In this document: positions 49,525 to 61,222 of the stretch, piece by piece
Position numbering within the stretch: position 1 is the first letter of the stretch
Layout of the letters: each line of letters starts with the position of its first letter
NCBI GenBank assembly: GCA_029204225.1
Contig: CM055111.1
Coordinates: 2,979,029 to 3,043,028 of the forward strand
Direction of reading: 5' to 3'
DNA from: Diphasiastrum complanatum
Lineage: Eukaryota; Streptophyta; Lycopodiopsida; Lycopodiales; Lycopodiaceae
DNA: 64,000 nt
Notes under the pieces: generated by a model
What the model was told of the DNA's origin: nothing
What the model saw: the letters and a program-made list of their open reading frames with translations, nothing else
Databases searched by the model: none
Translations under genes and position numbers: made by a program

Positions 49525-50757
49525 TCATTGGAGAACTGTCCTTAAATGTTTAATGTGATCTTTAAGGCTCCGGCTAAATACTAATATGTCATTGATGTAC
49601 ACAATGACAAATTCATCCAGACAGTCTTGAAAAATATTGTTCATCAACGTGCAAAAAGTGGCTAGTGCGTTTGTTAGATCGAATGGCATCACTAGGAACT
49701 CGTGACTCCCGTACCGCGTCCAAAATGTCGTTTTGTGCTCATCACCTTTAGCTATTCGAATTTGATGATACCCAGATCTGAGATCTATTCGGCTAAAGTA
49801 TTTGACATGTTTGAGTTGGTCGAATAGGTCATCAATTCTAGGCATGGGGTACTTGTTCTTGATGGTACTCTTGTTAAGCATGTGATAATCCACACACATT
49901 CGAAGAGTTTTGTCCACCTTTTTCACGAACAACACTGGGGCTCCAAAAGGTGAAGCGCTAGGTCTAATAAAACCTTTGTCTATCAATTCACCAAGCTGTC
50001 GTTTCAGTTCCGCCAACTCCTCTTGTGACATTCTGTAGGGTGCTCGTGAAGTTGGCTCCGTTCCTGGTACCAACTCAATTTTATGGTCCACTGGTCTTCG
50101 AGGAGGTAGCTTAGCTGGGAGTTCCTCCGGAAACACATCGCTAAATTCTTCTAGCAGATCTGCCACTTCTTTTGGCAAGTTTTCTTGTCGTACGCTTTTC
50201 CCTTCTGGGACTTCTCGGTAGATGCAAAGAAAGCACTTTGACCTTTTCCCTTTCGCCATTCTTTTCATCGCTAATGCTGCAACCAGATTTTGTTCAATAT
50301 CGGTATCCTTAGCATTTCCTCTGGGCAGGGCTTTTGTCATGCAGATTTGTCCCTTGTAATCCAAGAGGACCAAGTTTGAGCTCCTACCCAAAACTGCGAT
50401 ACAGTGTTCATTTAACCAAGGGAGGCCCAAAATCACATCGAAGGCATCCATCTCTAAAATCACAAAGCTAAGTTTAGTCTTCCATCTTCCAATCTGCACC
50501 GAGATATTCAATGTCGCTTTGTATGCATCTAGTGCTCCCTTCGCTGTTTCTACCTTGAGAGTAGATGTAACATTCATGGTCGGCAAGCTGAATTGTTCCA
50601 CTACGCTCCTTGAGATATAGTTATGTGAAGCTCCGGAGTCGATCATGAAATCTGACTTCCTCCCCGCGATCTTTCCTGATAAGAATAACAATCTTGAACC
50701 AGTCTTGGGGGTTGCCCCATGGAAGTTCCTTTCCATACTTGTGTGTCGTCCACTCAT
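49525..50757 (-). CDS. Gypsy E protease and RT palm, catalytic change
   Basis: 410 codons starting just before the protease ([13 protein letters not shown], about residues 36-49), followed by the typical linker ([23 protein letters not shown]) and RT ([32 protein letters not shown]). The RT active-site box reads YINDIL instead of Y(V/I)DDIL, so one of the two catalytic aspartates is asparagine. No Gag or zinc knuckle precedes the protease. Confidence 0.9.
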   Translation of the reverse strand: MSGRHTSMERNFHGATPKTGSRLLFLSGKIAGRKSDFMIDSGASHNYISRSVVEQFSLPTMNVTSTLKVETAKGALDAYKATLNISVQIGRWKTKLSFVILEMDAFDVILGLPWLNEHCIAVLGRSSNLVLLDYKGQICMTKALPRGNAKDTDIEQNLVAALAMKRMAKGKRSKCFLCIYREVPEGKSVRQENLPKEVADLLEEFSDVFPEELPAKLPPRRPVDHKIELVPGTEPTSRAPYRMSQEELAELKRQLGELIDKGFIRPSASPFGAPVLFVKKVDKTLRMCVDYHMLNKSTIKNKYPMPRIDDLFDQLKHVKYFSRIDLRSGYHQIRIAKGDEHKTTFWTRYGSHEFLVMPFDLTNALATFCTLMNNIFQDCLDEFVIVYINDILVFSRSLKDHIKHLRTVLQ

Positions 50758-51473
50758 AAATGTAAGCTCCTCTCACAACTCCCACCTAGATCAGATCACC
50801 TGGATCAAAACAAGTAGTCAGGGATAATTCAGGTCCAAGCAAGCACACCACAAACGAACATACCAACCAAAGCTAAACAGAGGATCCCTCTCAAGTCACA
50901 TTCCCCTTGAGACCGGATGTAGGACCTTTTCCTAGCCGTGCCCACTCAAATCTATCACAGAATTAGCCCATGGGAAAACATCCATCCAACCATCCGTGCT
51001 TTCACCATTAAGCAGCACATTGCCTCAGTCACGCCCCACCACTTTTTGGTCGATAGCCCTTATAGCTAAACGATCGACAACTATCCCGCACCGGCAGCTA
51101 ACCACCTGTGCTTTACACTCGAATTCGAGCAGCATCTCTGTATCAATGGTTAACCCGTACAGTTCGAATATGTCGCCCCGCAAGCCACAAGGTACAGACC
51201 GTGATTTCACCAACCTAATGGTAGCACATTGCCTCATTTGTCCTACGTGCAGATGGCGCCAGGCCCAAACCGCGGGAACTGACCGTGCTTACACCTCGAG
51301 GGCAGCACTTTGACTCATCAAGTCTCCCGTTCTGCTGACCACCCCGACCGTGGATGCACCCGTGCTAACACTATGGGCAGCACCTTGCGCAACGGTTGTC
51401 CTGACAAATCCCAAAACGTGGCCATCCCTGTGAGACTTGCGTAGCTGACCGACTAGTCGGCTCTGATACCACA
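50758..51473 (-). other. Gypsy E leader with four hairpins and primer site
   Basis: The hairpins are at 51383-51362, 51308-51285, 51227-51201 and 51018-50996 (minus-strand order). The consensus is GTGCT...AAGCAC, with GGTC often following. The primer site TGGTATCAGAGC is at 51471-51460, two bases from the LTR. It is alignable with element A at 5537-6060. Confidence 0.8.
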
Positions 51474-52050
51474 TGTTGTGCTGGCGTCTCAAAGGGCGCT
51501 GGGACCTGAGCGGTTTTTCCAACACGCGCTTAAGTCTAACATTCATCCATCATGCACTTACGTAAAAGCCAACTCAGAAACGTAACAAGCTTAACCATTC
51601 AGAATTAAGAAAACTGGAATCCCAACCAACTCGAAAGCCAACTCAGAATCCCTCTCCAAAAGGTAACCAAAGGCAAAGACAAGCCACACATGAAACCCAA
51701 GGCATAGTGGTCACCAAACTGACCAATTGGCCTATCGGCAAGCCCCATGTCGATGACAGGGACCCTTAGGTGCCAGCGACGCAAAAAGGTTGTAGTAAGG
51801 GTCCTTCCACTTGGACCAGTCCCGGAGGCGAAACCGAAATGGTAATAATCCCCAAGGATCAACCTTATTAGATTTGGAAGAGGTTACATTCATACATAGA
51901 CTAACCGGTCTCGGGGCCACCAACACTTGCTAGGCATTGTGCCTGGCTCGTGCTGGTAGAGGGAGCTGAGACCTAGCAACTGGATTCCTAGCGCTGGTTG
52001 AGCTACCCAAGTTTTTGTCTGCTGGACTCCCCCTATAGTTCAGTTGTGAT
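51474..52050 (-). repeat. Partial 5' LTR of gypsy E
   Basis: It matches 46136 to about 46713 of the 3' LTR almost throughout, then stops at ...GTTGTGAT and changes without a gap to copia RNase H sequence. The lost part is the promoter-side end of the LTR. Confidence 0.88.
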
Positions 52051-54480
52051 AGTCAATGCCTTGTACTCGATTTCACAAGAAGATAGTGAGATTGTATCTT
52101 GATTTTTGGAAAGCCAAGATATTACTCCTCCACAAAGAAATGTTGCAAATGCACTAATGGACTTCCTATCCATCTTGTCACCTACAAAATCTGAATCCGA
52201 GTATGCTCTCAAGTGCAAGTTAGATCCTTCATAAAGTATGCCAAAAAATCTAGTACTAGAAACATATCTAAGTACTCTCTTGGCACTTTTCCAATGATGA
52301 ACTAAAGGAGATTGCATGTTTTGACTCAACTTGCTTACACAAAAAATTAAGTCATGTCTAGTGATGGTCAAATAGATTAGAGAGCCTATAAGCTTCCTAA
52401 AGAGGGTGATGTCCTCAAAGGATGCTTCATCACCTTCATTAGTTGCTTTCACAACATGCTCCATAGGGGTGTCAGTCCCCTTACAATCTTTCATACCAAA
52501 TCTTTCAAGAATGGAAGTATCATACTTAGATTGACTTATGAAAGTACAATCGCTGCTTCTAGACACTTCTATCCCAAGTATAAACTTTAGGAAGCCTAGA
52601 TCTACCATTTTGAACTCACTAGATAAATCAACTTTTACTTTGCCTATGCCATCATCATCATTTTCTGTCATAATGATGTCATCAACATAAAGCACCAAAA
52701 TGATGATCTTTCCTTCAATACATTTGAAATATAAAGAAGGTTCATAAGCACTTAGTACAATGCCAAGGGAATAGAGAAAATCATGCACCCTAGAGTACCA
52801 AGCTCTAGGTGCTTGCTTCAAGCCATATAGGCTCTTCCTTAAGTAGCACACCTTTTGCTCCTCACCAACCTTGATGAAGCCCTCAGGTTGCATCATGTAG
52901 ATTTCCTCTTCTAAGAAGCCATTCAAGAAGGCATTTGTCACATCCATTTGGTAGAGATCCCACCTGAACAAAATAGCAATGCAAATGATTAATCTAATAG
53001 TTACAAGCTTAGCTATAGGTGCAAATATTTCTTCATAATCCAATCCTTTTATTTGAAGAAATCCATTAGCAACAAGCCTAGCTTTGTACTTACTAATAGA
53101 TCCATCTTGATTGTACTTTATTCTATAAATCCACTTACATGCAAGTGGTCTCTTCCCTCTTGGAAGATTTACAAGATTCCAAGTATGATTCTCTTCTAAT
53201 GCATCATACTCTACTTGCATTGCATCTCTCCAAACTTTAGATTTATATGCTTCTTCAAAAGATGACCGGGTCCTTCAAGCAATGTAGCTAAGAAGGAGTA
53301 AGAGGTAGAAGGTGTAGAGTCTTCCTTTTGCTTTCCCTTGTCCACATAGGTGAGCCTTGAGGGCTCGGCCTTGCTCCTTGATGATCTTCTTGGCTGCTTT
53401 TGACTCGGATCCATGTCTCCATCCTCGGGTTTGTCATGATCCTCCTCGGGTTTGTCAAGATCCTCCTCGGATTTGTCAAGATCTTCAATGCACAATGGGT
53501 TAGATCCATTTGAAAAGTTCTTAGCAAATTGTGACTCATCAAAAAGTACCTTCTTTGCTTACCTTTACTTTCTTGGATATAGGATCATATACCCTATATC
53601 CCTTGCTATTTTCTCCATAGCCAACAAAGATCCCTTTGAAGGAGGTAGCATCTTCTTTCCTTCTAGTCTCCAAAGGGATGTGAACATAACAAATACATCC
53701 AAAGATCTTAAAATCTTTTACATTGGGTTTCTTATCAAACAAGGCTTGATAAGATGAGATCCCATCTATAGCACTACTAGGAAGTCTATTACACAAAAAA
53801 TTAGCACATGTTATAGCTTCTCCCCAAAATGAGATAGGAAGTGATGCATCAAGTATTAGAGACTTTGCACACTCACATAGACTCCTATTTTTCCTCTCGG
53901 CCATCCCATTTTGTTGGGGGGTGTAGGAACAAGTGTATTGTAACTTAATGCCATTGATCTCACAAAATTCTTTCATTTTATTGGAGGTATACTCTCCTCC
54001 ATTATCACATCTTAGTGCTTTGATAGAAGTACTAAGTTGTTTCTCTACTAGAGACTTGAACTTAATGAAAGCTTCATAAACAAGACTTTTTTTTATAGTA
54101 ACTCAATCCATGTGAATCTAGTACAATCATCTATAAAAGTTACATACATCAAGGCACCTCCATTACTTGCATGTGAAAAACTATGTACATCAGAATGTAT
54201 GAGATCCAAGGGAGAGAGAGATCTTGATGAAGATCTCTTGTAAGAAGATTTGTGTGACTTTGCAAGGCCACATGCCTCACACATCTTTCCACACTTCTTG
54301 AAAGCTCGTGGTAGGCCGAGAGCTAGTTCCTTGCTTGCCATTGACTCCATGGATTGAAGATTAGGATGGCCTAATCTCTTATGCCAAAGCTCCACTTGAG
54401 ATAGCTCCTCCCTAGCCAAGTTCACACTTTCAATTGCAAAATTAGCATCCAACTTGAAAAGTCTACCTTGTTTCGTGGAA
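52051..54480 (-). pseudogene. Copia D, integrase to RNase H, truncated at both ends
   Basis: The segments on the minus strand are: pre-integrase and integrase start (from about 54475, KQGRLFKLDANF, WHKRLGHPN) to 54093; integrase core and tail 53976-53539 (SYTPQQNGMAERKNRS); a linker to 53211; and RT/RNase H 53220-52033 (395 codons, with motif A D93 and YVDD at 178-181). RNase H breaks off after SSCEIEYKALT at the junction with the LTR of gypsy E. Frameshifts lie near 54090, 53540 and 53215. The protein is close to copia B. Gag, protease and both LTRs are absent. Confidence 0.9.
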
Positions 54481-55389
54481 TGTAGATGTAGATTAATTTT
54501 CTTGTTTCTTGATTTTGTAGTTTCAACATGCAGGTAAACGATAGAGGTTGAGATTGTGGATCTGATTTGCATATTTTCTAACAATCTTGTCCTTGATTAT
54601 TCTTGGGCATTCCAGGCATCAAGAAATGAGTGCTACTTGATCCTTGGGCTGCTAGATTGCTGTTAGGAAACTAGTTTTCTTGTTTCTTGTTTCTTGCTGA
54701 GTAGCTTAATCTTGTCATTGCATTGTTTTTTGATTTTGGTAGATAGATTGTAGATTTGCTCTTTGATTCAAAACGTTGATCTATATTGAGCTAGGACTGG
54801 TTGCATGGCTTGTAAATGCATGTAGATGAGTAACGTAACCATCTCTCCCCATTGACAAGCTGGGAATACACATTGTAATCTGAGAAACACTTCTGCCTGG
54901 AAACCATTCTAACAAGAAGACCAAACCTTAAAGAACTATAACCAATGGAAGTAACAAAAAGAAGAACAAACGAACGATAGTGAATCGTGTTCACAGATTC
55001 AGTGAGAATCTGTAAATATTTGGTGCCATTTCCATAGCTACACAGACACTAAACCAAGCCAACCTTGTCCGATCTATGCTGCAAAACCAGCGCTCTGAAG
55101 TCTCCCACATGTTTCATTATCGAGCTCATCACTTTCATCTCGACCGATGCACAGCTCCATTTTCGACCGAGGCCTCACGCTCCTTGCCTAGCCGAGTTCC
55201 ACAACTCTCGTCTGGACCAGACGAAACCTTGTTTCATTCTCTTATTGAAACTACACACTCACTCTCGATCAAACCACTACTCACAATATCATGTCAAGTC
55301 CTGAGTTAAACAACCGATGCTCATCGATTAGATCTCACCTAAGCCTTTATGTTGAAATGTCACCCAGAGCCCCTGCTGCAACACTCGAC
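54481..55389. other. Unassigned non-coding DNA
   Basis: 54481-54780 is rich in ttgtttcttg words. 55070-55390 contains early, irregular tcgaccga motifs leading into the minisatellite. No gene is recognised. Confidence 0.35.
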
Positions 55390-55862
55390 TGGAGACACCT
55401 TGTCCGATCTCAACCGGAGCTTTCTCTCCAAACTCGACCGATGCTTCCTATCACATCTCGATCGACACCTCCTGTCACATCTCGACCGACGCTTCCTGTC
55501 ACATCTTGACTGACGCTTCCTGTCAGATCTCAACCAACACCTCTTGACGCCTCCTCTCAGATCTCGACCGATGCTTTCTCTCAAAACTCAATCGACGTGT
55601 CCTGGCAGATCTCGATTGACACTTTCTCTCAGATCTCGACCGACACTTTCTCTTAGATCTCGACCAGAGCCAGTCACTCCGATCTCAACAGAAACCTTCT
55701 ATCATACCTCGACCGATGCCTTCTGTCCTTCTCTCGACAGACCACATTCTGTCACATCCTCTACCGAAGCCCTCTGTCTGATCTCGACCGGAGCCAGTCA
55801 CTCAGCTCTCAACCGGACTGTTCTATCAACTCTCAACCGGGACAAGACACGACTCCCATCTT
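55390..55862 (+). repeat. 24-bp minisatellite (CTCGACCGA type)
   Basis: About 18 imperfect units with the pattern cacatctcgaccgacgcttcctgt. Most are exactly 24 bp, and a few near 55730-55800 are 25-26 bp. Because 24 is a multiple of three, one frame stays open (55544-55864) as 8-residue Ser/Arg/Pro-rich repeats. This may be coincidence, and no start or family supports a real protein. It lies about 220 bp before the Gag start of gypsy J. Confidence 0.88.
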
Positions 55863-56080
55863 GACCAAAGACTTGACTTATTTCTTCCAAGTTATATTTT
55901 TTGAGTCATTCTTTCTTTTTCTGACCTGGACCAATTTTTTCGACCCACTCCATTCTCTCGACAACACTCAAAACTCAAATAAAAAAAAAAACAACAACAC
56001 AACAAAACACAAACACCAGTCAAGTTACCAAAGAGTCCAAGAGGCCTATTTACCCAATCCTAAGGTACTCTCGAGTTGTT

Positions 56081-56671
56081 ATGGATCGTCCTTACGATCC
56101 GAATCCCACAGAGGACTATCCACCAGAGATGGTCTCCCCATCTACCGAACAGGCTCGATTTAATAGATATTCTAGGATGAAATCCCAAGTCCAAGAGCCA
56201 TCCACCAACCCATTTGACAGATGGGAACCCATGCATTTTGAAGTTCCATATGATCAACCACATTTTCATGCTACAGAATCTTCACATGCACGAGCTCACT
56301 TAAATGGAGCTTTTGCAAATAATGTTCCGCATATTGAAAAACGTACTCCAAAGCTCGATTTACCTAAGTATGACGGTAACACTGATCCTCAAAGATTTCT
56401 TCAAGTCTTTGAGAATGCATGTGATGTCTATGGCGAGACATCACCAGACGCCATGGTACAGCTCTTTTCGATGACCATGATTGATCGAGCACGAGAATGG
56501 TTTTTTAACCTTGATCGTGAAGATAAACGAGACTGGTCACTCTTGAAGGAGGCATTTATCAAACGCTTCAAGCCATTTCACTTGATCGAAAGTCCTTTTG
56601 TCAAGCTAAGTAACATCAAAATGACAAAAGATGAGAAGTACGTGACTACATTGAATGATTTAAAAGATTAA
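56081..56671 (+). CDS. Gypsy J Gag, capsid domain (truncated by a stop)
   Basis: 196 codons. Residues about 88-190 (KLDLPKYDGNTDPQRFLQVFENAC, FSMTMIDRAREWFFNL, WSLLKEAFIKRFKPF) are a retrotransposon Gag capsid domain of gypsy type. The 90 residues before it are Pro-rich and not conserved. A TAA at 56669-56671 ends the frame. Related sequence continues downstream with further breaks to the zinc knuckles at 57540-58160, so the original Gag was longer. It would form the virus-like particle that packages element RNA. Confidence 0.85.
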   Translation: MDRPYDPNPTEDYPPEMVSPSTEQARFNRYSRMKSQVQEPSTNPFDRWEPMHFEVPYDQPHFHATESSHARAHLNGAFANNVPHIEKRTPKLDLPKYDGNTDPQRFLQVFENACDVYGETSPDAMVQLFSMTMIDRAREWFFNLDREDKRDWSLLKEAFIKRFKPFHLIESPFVKLSNIKMTKDEKYVTTLNDLKD

Positions 56672-58800
56672 AAAGTCAGGTACAAGAGCAATCCACTGAG
56701 TCTATGCTCATAATTTGGCTCCTGGTTGGACTCCCATGATGGATATGATGTGAACTTCGCTCCAATAATGAATACACATCATTGAAACAAGCCATGTCTG
56801 ATGCCATTTGGGAAGAAGATGAGGGATCAGATGTCGATGAGCCACGTGAATGGAGAGCACATCGTGCTGTCCAAGAAGCTCGACCAAATGAGAAAACATG
56901 AGAACAGCTGTGGAAAACACAGATGGAGTTGCTTAACCAGCAACACCAACAACAGATGGAGAAACTCACAAAAGAGTTTCAAAACACTCTTAAGTCTATC
57001 CAGAGTTCGATGCCAGGTCAGTTACTCACTAGTCAATGATAAATTTTATAGTTTTTAGGACAATAATGATTGTACTTTACAATCATAGAGAGTTATTGGT
57101 TGCTTAATCAATGGATCTATCAAGTTCTACACATTAGATCTTGATCTAGGTTCACTACACTTGGATTTAAGCAAGAGCAATGGATCAACACATCATTAAT
57201 TAGTGAGAGCGGGCTCACACATTCTTTTCTAAGATTCTAACAAGTGCATATATTAGCTTTCTTGCTAAAGACATAAGTATCAGTAAATTAAGAAAAGCTA
57301 ATTTCTAGGTGACTAGTCAACTTGACTAAAAACTAGTCATATCATGTTCACACTAACTAGATTGATACAAAATCAATTCAAATATATACAAGCATAAAAA
57401 GTACATCCTTTTACATGTGGGAACGGGCTCCACACATGTGAAATCAGATCATCACATTATTCTAATGTTTGATCAATATTTACACTAACCAATGTCAAGT
57501 GAGAAGTGACAATTTTCAACACCAAATCCACCATAGATGAGAGAACACATGGTGCCCTTACTGTCGAGGTGCACACACTGGAAATGAGTGTCCTTCATAC
57601 CAACCAGTCCTAGATACTTCATTGATCAAATGTGACATCTGCGACTTTATGGGTCATACATCCCTCTATTGCATTATAACCCAAGGAACCAGACTCACAA
57701 CCAGTCAGGGGGACATTTTCAACCTCCTAGACACCAGTTTGTTTCACAAAATCAAAATCAGCATTATCCATCACGAAACCACCAAGTCCATATACAAGAG
57801 TTGCCTTGACAATCTAGACATGACGCTCAACCACAACACTAGCTGGCGCTCTTAGGACCACCTCCAAGGGGACAACCTGATCTAGGAGCACAAAAGCATA
57901 AACACCCTCGAGAATCTGCACATACACATCTTGTAGAAAACTCCTACGATCACTCAAATCATTATGATACGACACTTCCATCTGTTAGTTCTCAACAATA
58001 TCGAATCGACAACTCATGCTTGTGCAAACGGGATGAGTATTCCAAACCGCCGGAAATCCAGCACAACTAGCCATCCAAGATGGTTATGCTTTTGCCATAG
58101 GCCCAATGAGCAACTGCTGTTTTAATTGTGGCAAAATTGGCCACTTCATGGTTGACTGTAAAGTTAAGAACCAATAACATGCGGATTGCCCAGACTATGT
58201 TTGCAAACACAGTTTCAAAGACTGTCCTAAACAACCTAACAAGATCCTTCCAGCACGGCATATAACATCTGAACCTGTTAGAGTTCTCACTAGAGCACAA
58301 CGCCAACAACAAGAACAACAACAAAACAATGAAAAATTAGCTGACCCACATGGAAGACACTTGGTAGCTTTCACTTTATCCAAAGACTACCCAGACCCAA
58401 ACGTGGAACAAAGGCAATACAAAGAAGTTTGAGATGAGTTTTTGCGAGAGGAAGAACATACGAAAAGTCTGTTATCTGCTCAAATCCCTAACAAAGAGCA
58501 ATCCTTACAGGGACTTGAAGTATTTTTTGACCTCCTACAAGCTCAACTCACTATGCCATTCCATAGTGCGCAAAAATCTTTCACCGGGCTTCAACGATAT
58601 ATCCATCGTAGTTTTTAGCTGCCTACTATTCCTGATGAACAGCGGAAAACAGAAGATATTTTTGAAATTTTCCAGATTCCTATGAATTTGCTGAATATAG
58701 GTGTTGCTAAGGGGACTAGCATCACCTTGCCTTTGTCTATAAAGACTATCCCACAGTATCTGCTATCCTTGATAGCCGACCAGGTGTTAATATAATGGCT
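56672..58800 (+). pseudogene. Gypsy J Gag C-terminal region with three zinc knuckles
   Basis: A broken plus-strand reading contains a Gln-rich coiled stretch (56905-57030), then, after a 457-bp insertion, three CCHC-type knuckles: CPYCRGAHTGNEC (57546-57584), CDICDFMGHTSLYC (57630-57671) and CFNCGKIGHFMVDC (about 58111-58152). The first is one residue short between Cys2 and His. Stops at 58177, 58431 and 58617 show decay. Zinc knuckles bind the element's RNA. Three in one Gag is more than the usual one or two. Confidence 0.7.
57037..57493. mobile_element. 457-bp insertion in gypsy J, copia-LTR-like
   Basis: It interrupts Gag between TLKSIQSSMPGQLLTS and the first zinc knuckle and is flanked by GTCAA at 57032-57036 and 57494-57498. 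It starts with TG and holds CACACATGTG at 57431-57440, like the copia LTRs here; several words also match the LTR at 43086. The canonical CA end would fall two bases inside the right border, so the exact nature (solo LTR, possibly shortened) is uncertain. Confidence 0.55.
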
Positions 58801-59207
58801 TTGTCCTTGGCAAAGTCATGGGGCTTCCATACCCTCGATCAACCACGATACAAACTTCGCATGGCTGATCAACGAGTTACAGACCCTGCTGGTCATTTAT
58901 CAAATATTAAGGTTCGAATAGCAGGTGTCAAATTTGTGATCGATTGTGTCATCTTAGACTTACCAAAAGATGCCAATACTTATAAAACTCCTTCTTGGTA
59001 TACCCAGGCTCCAGATGGCATGTGTTGTCCAAGATTGGAAGCATAGCAAAATCACCTTTGACAATCACGACAAATGAGTCACTATCAACTCAACTGGCCA
59101 CGTCAAGCCCGCTAAAGTTTATGATGATTGGTCATCAACAATTGAAAAAACATAACGTTTCTAATTACAAAGCTTTGCTATCTTTCAGCCCTCTGCTTGA
59201 CAAAAAT
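58725..59207 (+). pseudogene. Gypsy J protease-like region
   Basis: The frame 58795-59046 (MALSLAKSWGFHTLDQPRYKLRMADQR, IAGVKFVIDCVILDLP) follows a degraded active-site block (about 58765-58795, reading DSRPGVNI where gypsy proteases have an Asp-Ser/Thr/Gly-Gly type site). The layout, with the active site followed by xxLxK, the GHLSNIKVRI block and ILDLP, fits a retropepsin. Frameshifts near 59040 and 59150 end it. No RT follows. Confidence 0.65.
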
Positions 59208-59941
59208 GTTCGCGAACACGAAAGGCACAAAGCACGAAAGTTTCACAAACACCTAATGGGAAGACACGAAGCACGAAAGATTCACGAACGAGAATCTTTT
59301 GCGGTCTAACACGGGAAAGTCAGACGACGGAGACGAAACCAACGACGCGACATGAAAAATGTCGCGAAACCCATTTTGCCCTCACGCTCCAAAGAGTACC
59401 AGCAAAGATCACGCAAGTACCCAGAAGTACAAAAATACGATCTGATGGCATGATGTCAGCAGGTACTCCCTAGGTCGTGGCTAATCTGCCACTCCTGTGA
59501 TTCCCTGATTAGTTGTAGATGCTTAATCACTCTAATCTTGGATTTACATAGCATACTTACTGGATGATACTTGACATATAGATCAACAGAGATATACACA
59601 GTGCAATGAAGTAGCCTTATGCTAGTAAGCAATCAAGACGAAATTACAGAATACATGTCCATCTGCGTGCAAAGACAATTCTGTCTAGGATCTGTAGATT
59701 CAACTGTTTGCTAGTAAAGAGAGACGATATTTCTATCTTTCTCTCTCTAATTCGTGTTGAGGCTGATGCTCATACACTAAATTCTTGTACTTTTGCTCAT
59801 TTGTAATTCAATGCTATCATTCTCTGATTCTTAGCATGCTAGATTGTGGTTAAGCCATAAATTCTATACTAGATCTTGCTATTCAATCTAGAATCAAATT
59901 ATTGTGCTAATCATAAATCTTAATAAGCTACCAATCCTAAA
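59208..59941. other. Insert-like block with CACGAAAG repeats
   Basis: The sequence changes abruptly at TGTTCGCGAACACGAAAG. CACGAAAG recurs at 59218, 59234 and 59273, and other short ACGCGAC/GTCGCG inverted words occur to 59365. The remainder is AT-rich. Gypsy-J-like sequence seems to resume near 59960. It could be an LTR inserted in J; the ends and target duplication were not found. Confidence 0.4.
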
Positions 59942-59959
59942 TTGTGTACCACTATTGGT

Positions 59960-60625
59960 GTCTATGGAACAACGCTTTCTCTAGTCCAAGGGCAAACTTC
60001 CAAGCCAAAGGCAAATATCGATAAGATCATGAATCTTCTGATGAAGCTGATGATTTCAAGGAAGAAAGCAAAATTCTTAATATTGATCTATCTTCCACAG
60101 AGACAAATCATTATCAGCAAAGCACCAATGGACAAGTGGATGAAGACCAACTTGAGAATCTAGATCAAGTCTTGTCCGATAGTTGTAATGATCAGGACCA
60201 AGTTCAAAATAAGGAGGTATACTATGAGCTAAACAAACTTCTACAGCGACAGTTAAATTATGGAGTACAATTTGATTGTCGAGAATTATGCTCTACTCCA
60301 TAAATCAATGGTTACGACCATATTATTGATAATGATCTATATGGAATTATTCCTGAACATGGATCAAGTGAGCGATATAACATTGATGCAAAATTCAAAT
60401 ACCAATATAGCAACAAGCTTTTTGATGATGAAATTGCTATCAACATTGCTTCAATGAAGTCAATAATAAGAGATCCATCCAAAGATCTGAAGCAAATCTG
60501 CACTGAGCTACCAATCAATGAATCTAATGTGATACTGATGCAAGGAGTTGGTGCAAAATCTCTGAATATTCTGGCGTTGGGGAATGTCATCAATCCTATC
60601 AACAAGGAAAATATGTTAACTTAGA
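59960..60625 (+). pseudogene. Gypsy J region after protease, unrecognised
   Basis: One plus-strand frame reads as an acidic protein-like stretch (blocks ESKILNIDLSSTETNHYQQ, LENLDQVLSDSCNDQDQ, YYELNKLLQRQLNYGVQF, LFDDEIAINIASMKSIIRD), broken by stops at 60024 and 60300 and ending at 60622. It is not RT, RNase H or integrase by any motif I can see. By position it belongs to element J. Confidence 0.45.
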
Positions 60626-61222
60626 AATTGAATTCAAAACCGTCAAATTCCTTGTGTATAGATGACCAAAAAGATCCCTGCATGGGATTTGATGAATCCG
60701 AATGTGGGATGCATGGCTCTAATAACTACTCTGGAGTTACAAATGGATACCACTATGCTACATCAAGGAGCTATGCATAAGGCTATAGCACCGGATGTAG
60801 TGACAAAAAAAGATGCATCTGGAATTGGGTAGCCCATCCAATCAAGGAAGATTCTGAGGAAGAAGACTTTTAAATGTCTGTTGCTTGGATCCAGTCAACC
60901 CATGCAGAACTAATCCAACTTGAGGCTTTTCTGTTTTTCATCAATCTCTTCTTCAATGATTTTATCAAATCTATGGGATCCGTTGTAGATCAAAGGTTCT
61001 TTATGAAGAATTCTCATTGCAACCTTGTTCTACGCTAAAAAATTGAGACAACAAAATCTGATGGTAGATGGCTACTGACAAGAATAATACAAGAAAAGAT
61101 GTTTCTTACTCAGGTCGGCCAAATATCTTCGACTACCACCAATGGATTCATAAAGCATGGCACCAACAAAAGAGCTACATGGTCTTCATTTTTTAGGGCA
61201 AAAATGCTTAAAGTAGGGGGAG
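60626..61222 (+). other. Presumed 3' untranslated part of J with polypurine tract
   Basis: No long frame is present. It ends with AAAGTAGGGGGAG (61210-61222), a polypurine tract directly abutting an LTR start. Confidence 0.6.

Larger units (their letters stand above)
46136..52050 (-). mobile_element. Element E: chromovirus-type gypsy, gag missing, 5' LTR truncated
   Basis: A minus-strand Ty3/gypsy element. It has a full 3' LTR (46136-47046), PPT (47047-47060), chromodomain, integrase, RNase H, RT and protease frames, a hairpin leader (50996-51472), a primer site (51471-51460) and a partial 5' LTR (51474 to about 52050). The leader runs into protease with no Gag domain, so gag is deleted. The 5' LTR lacks about 340 bp and is fused to the RNase H of copia D. 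No target duplication remains. Confidence 0.9.

Noticed and set aside
55390-55862. CRISPR-like array
   Set aside because: Units are directly tandem with no unique spacers, in a eukaryotic repeat-rich context. It is a minisatellite.
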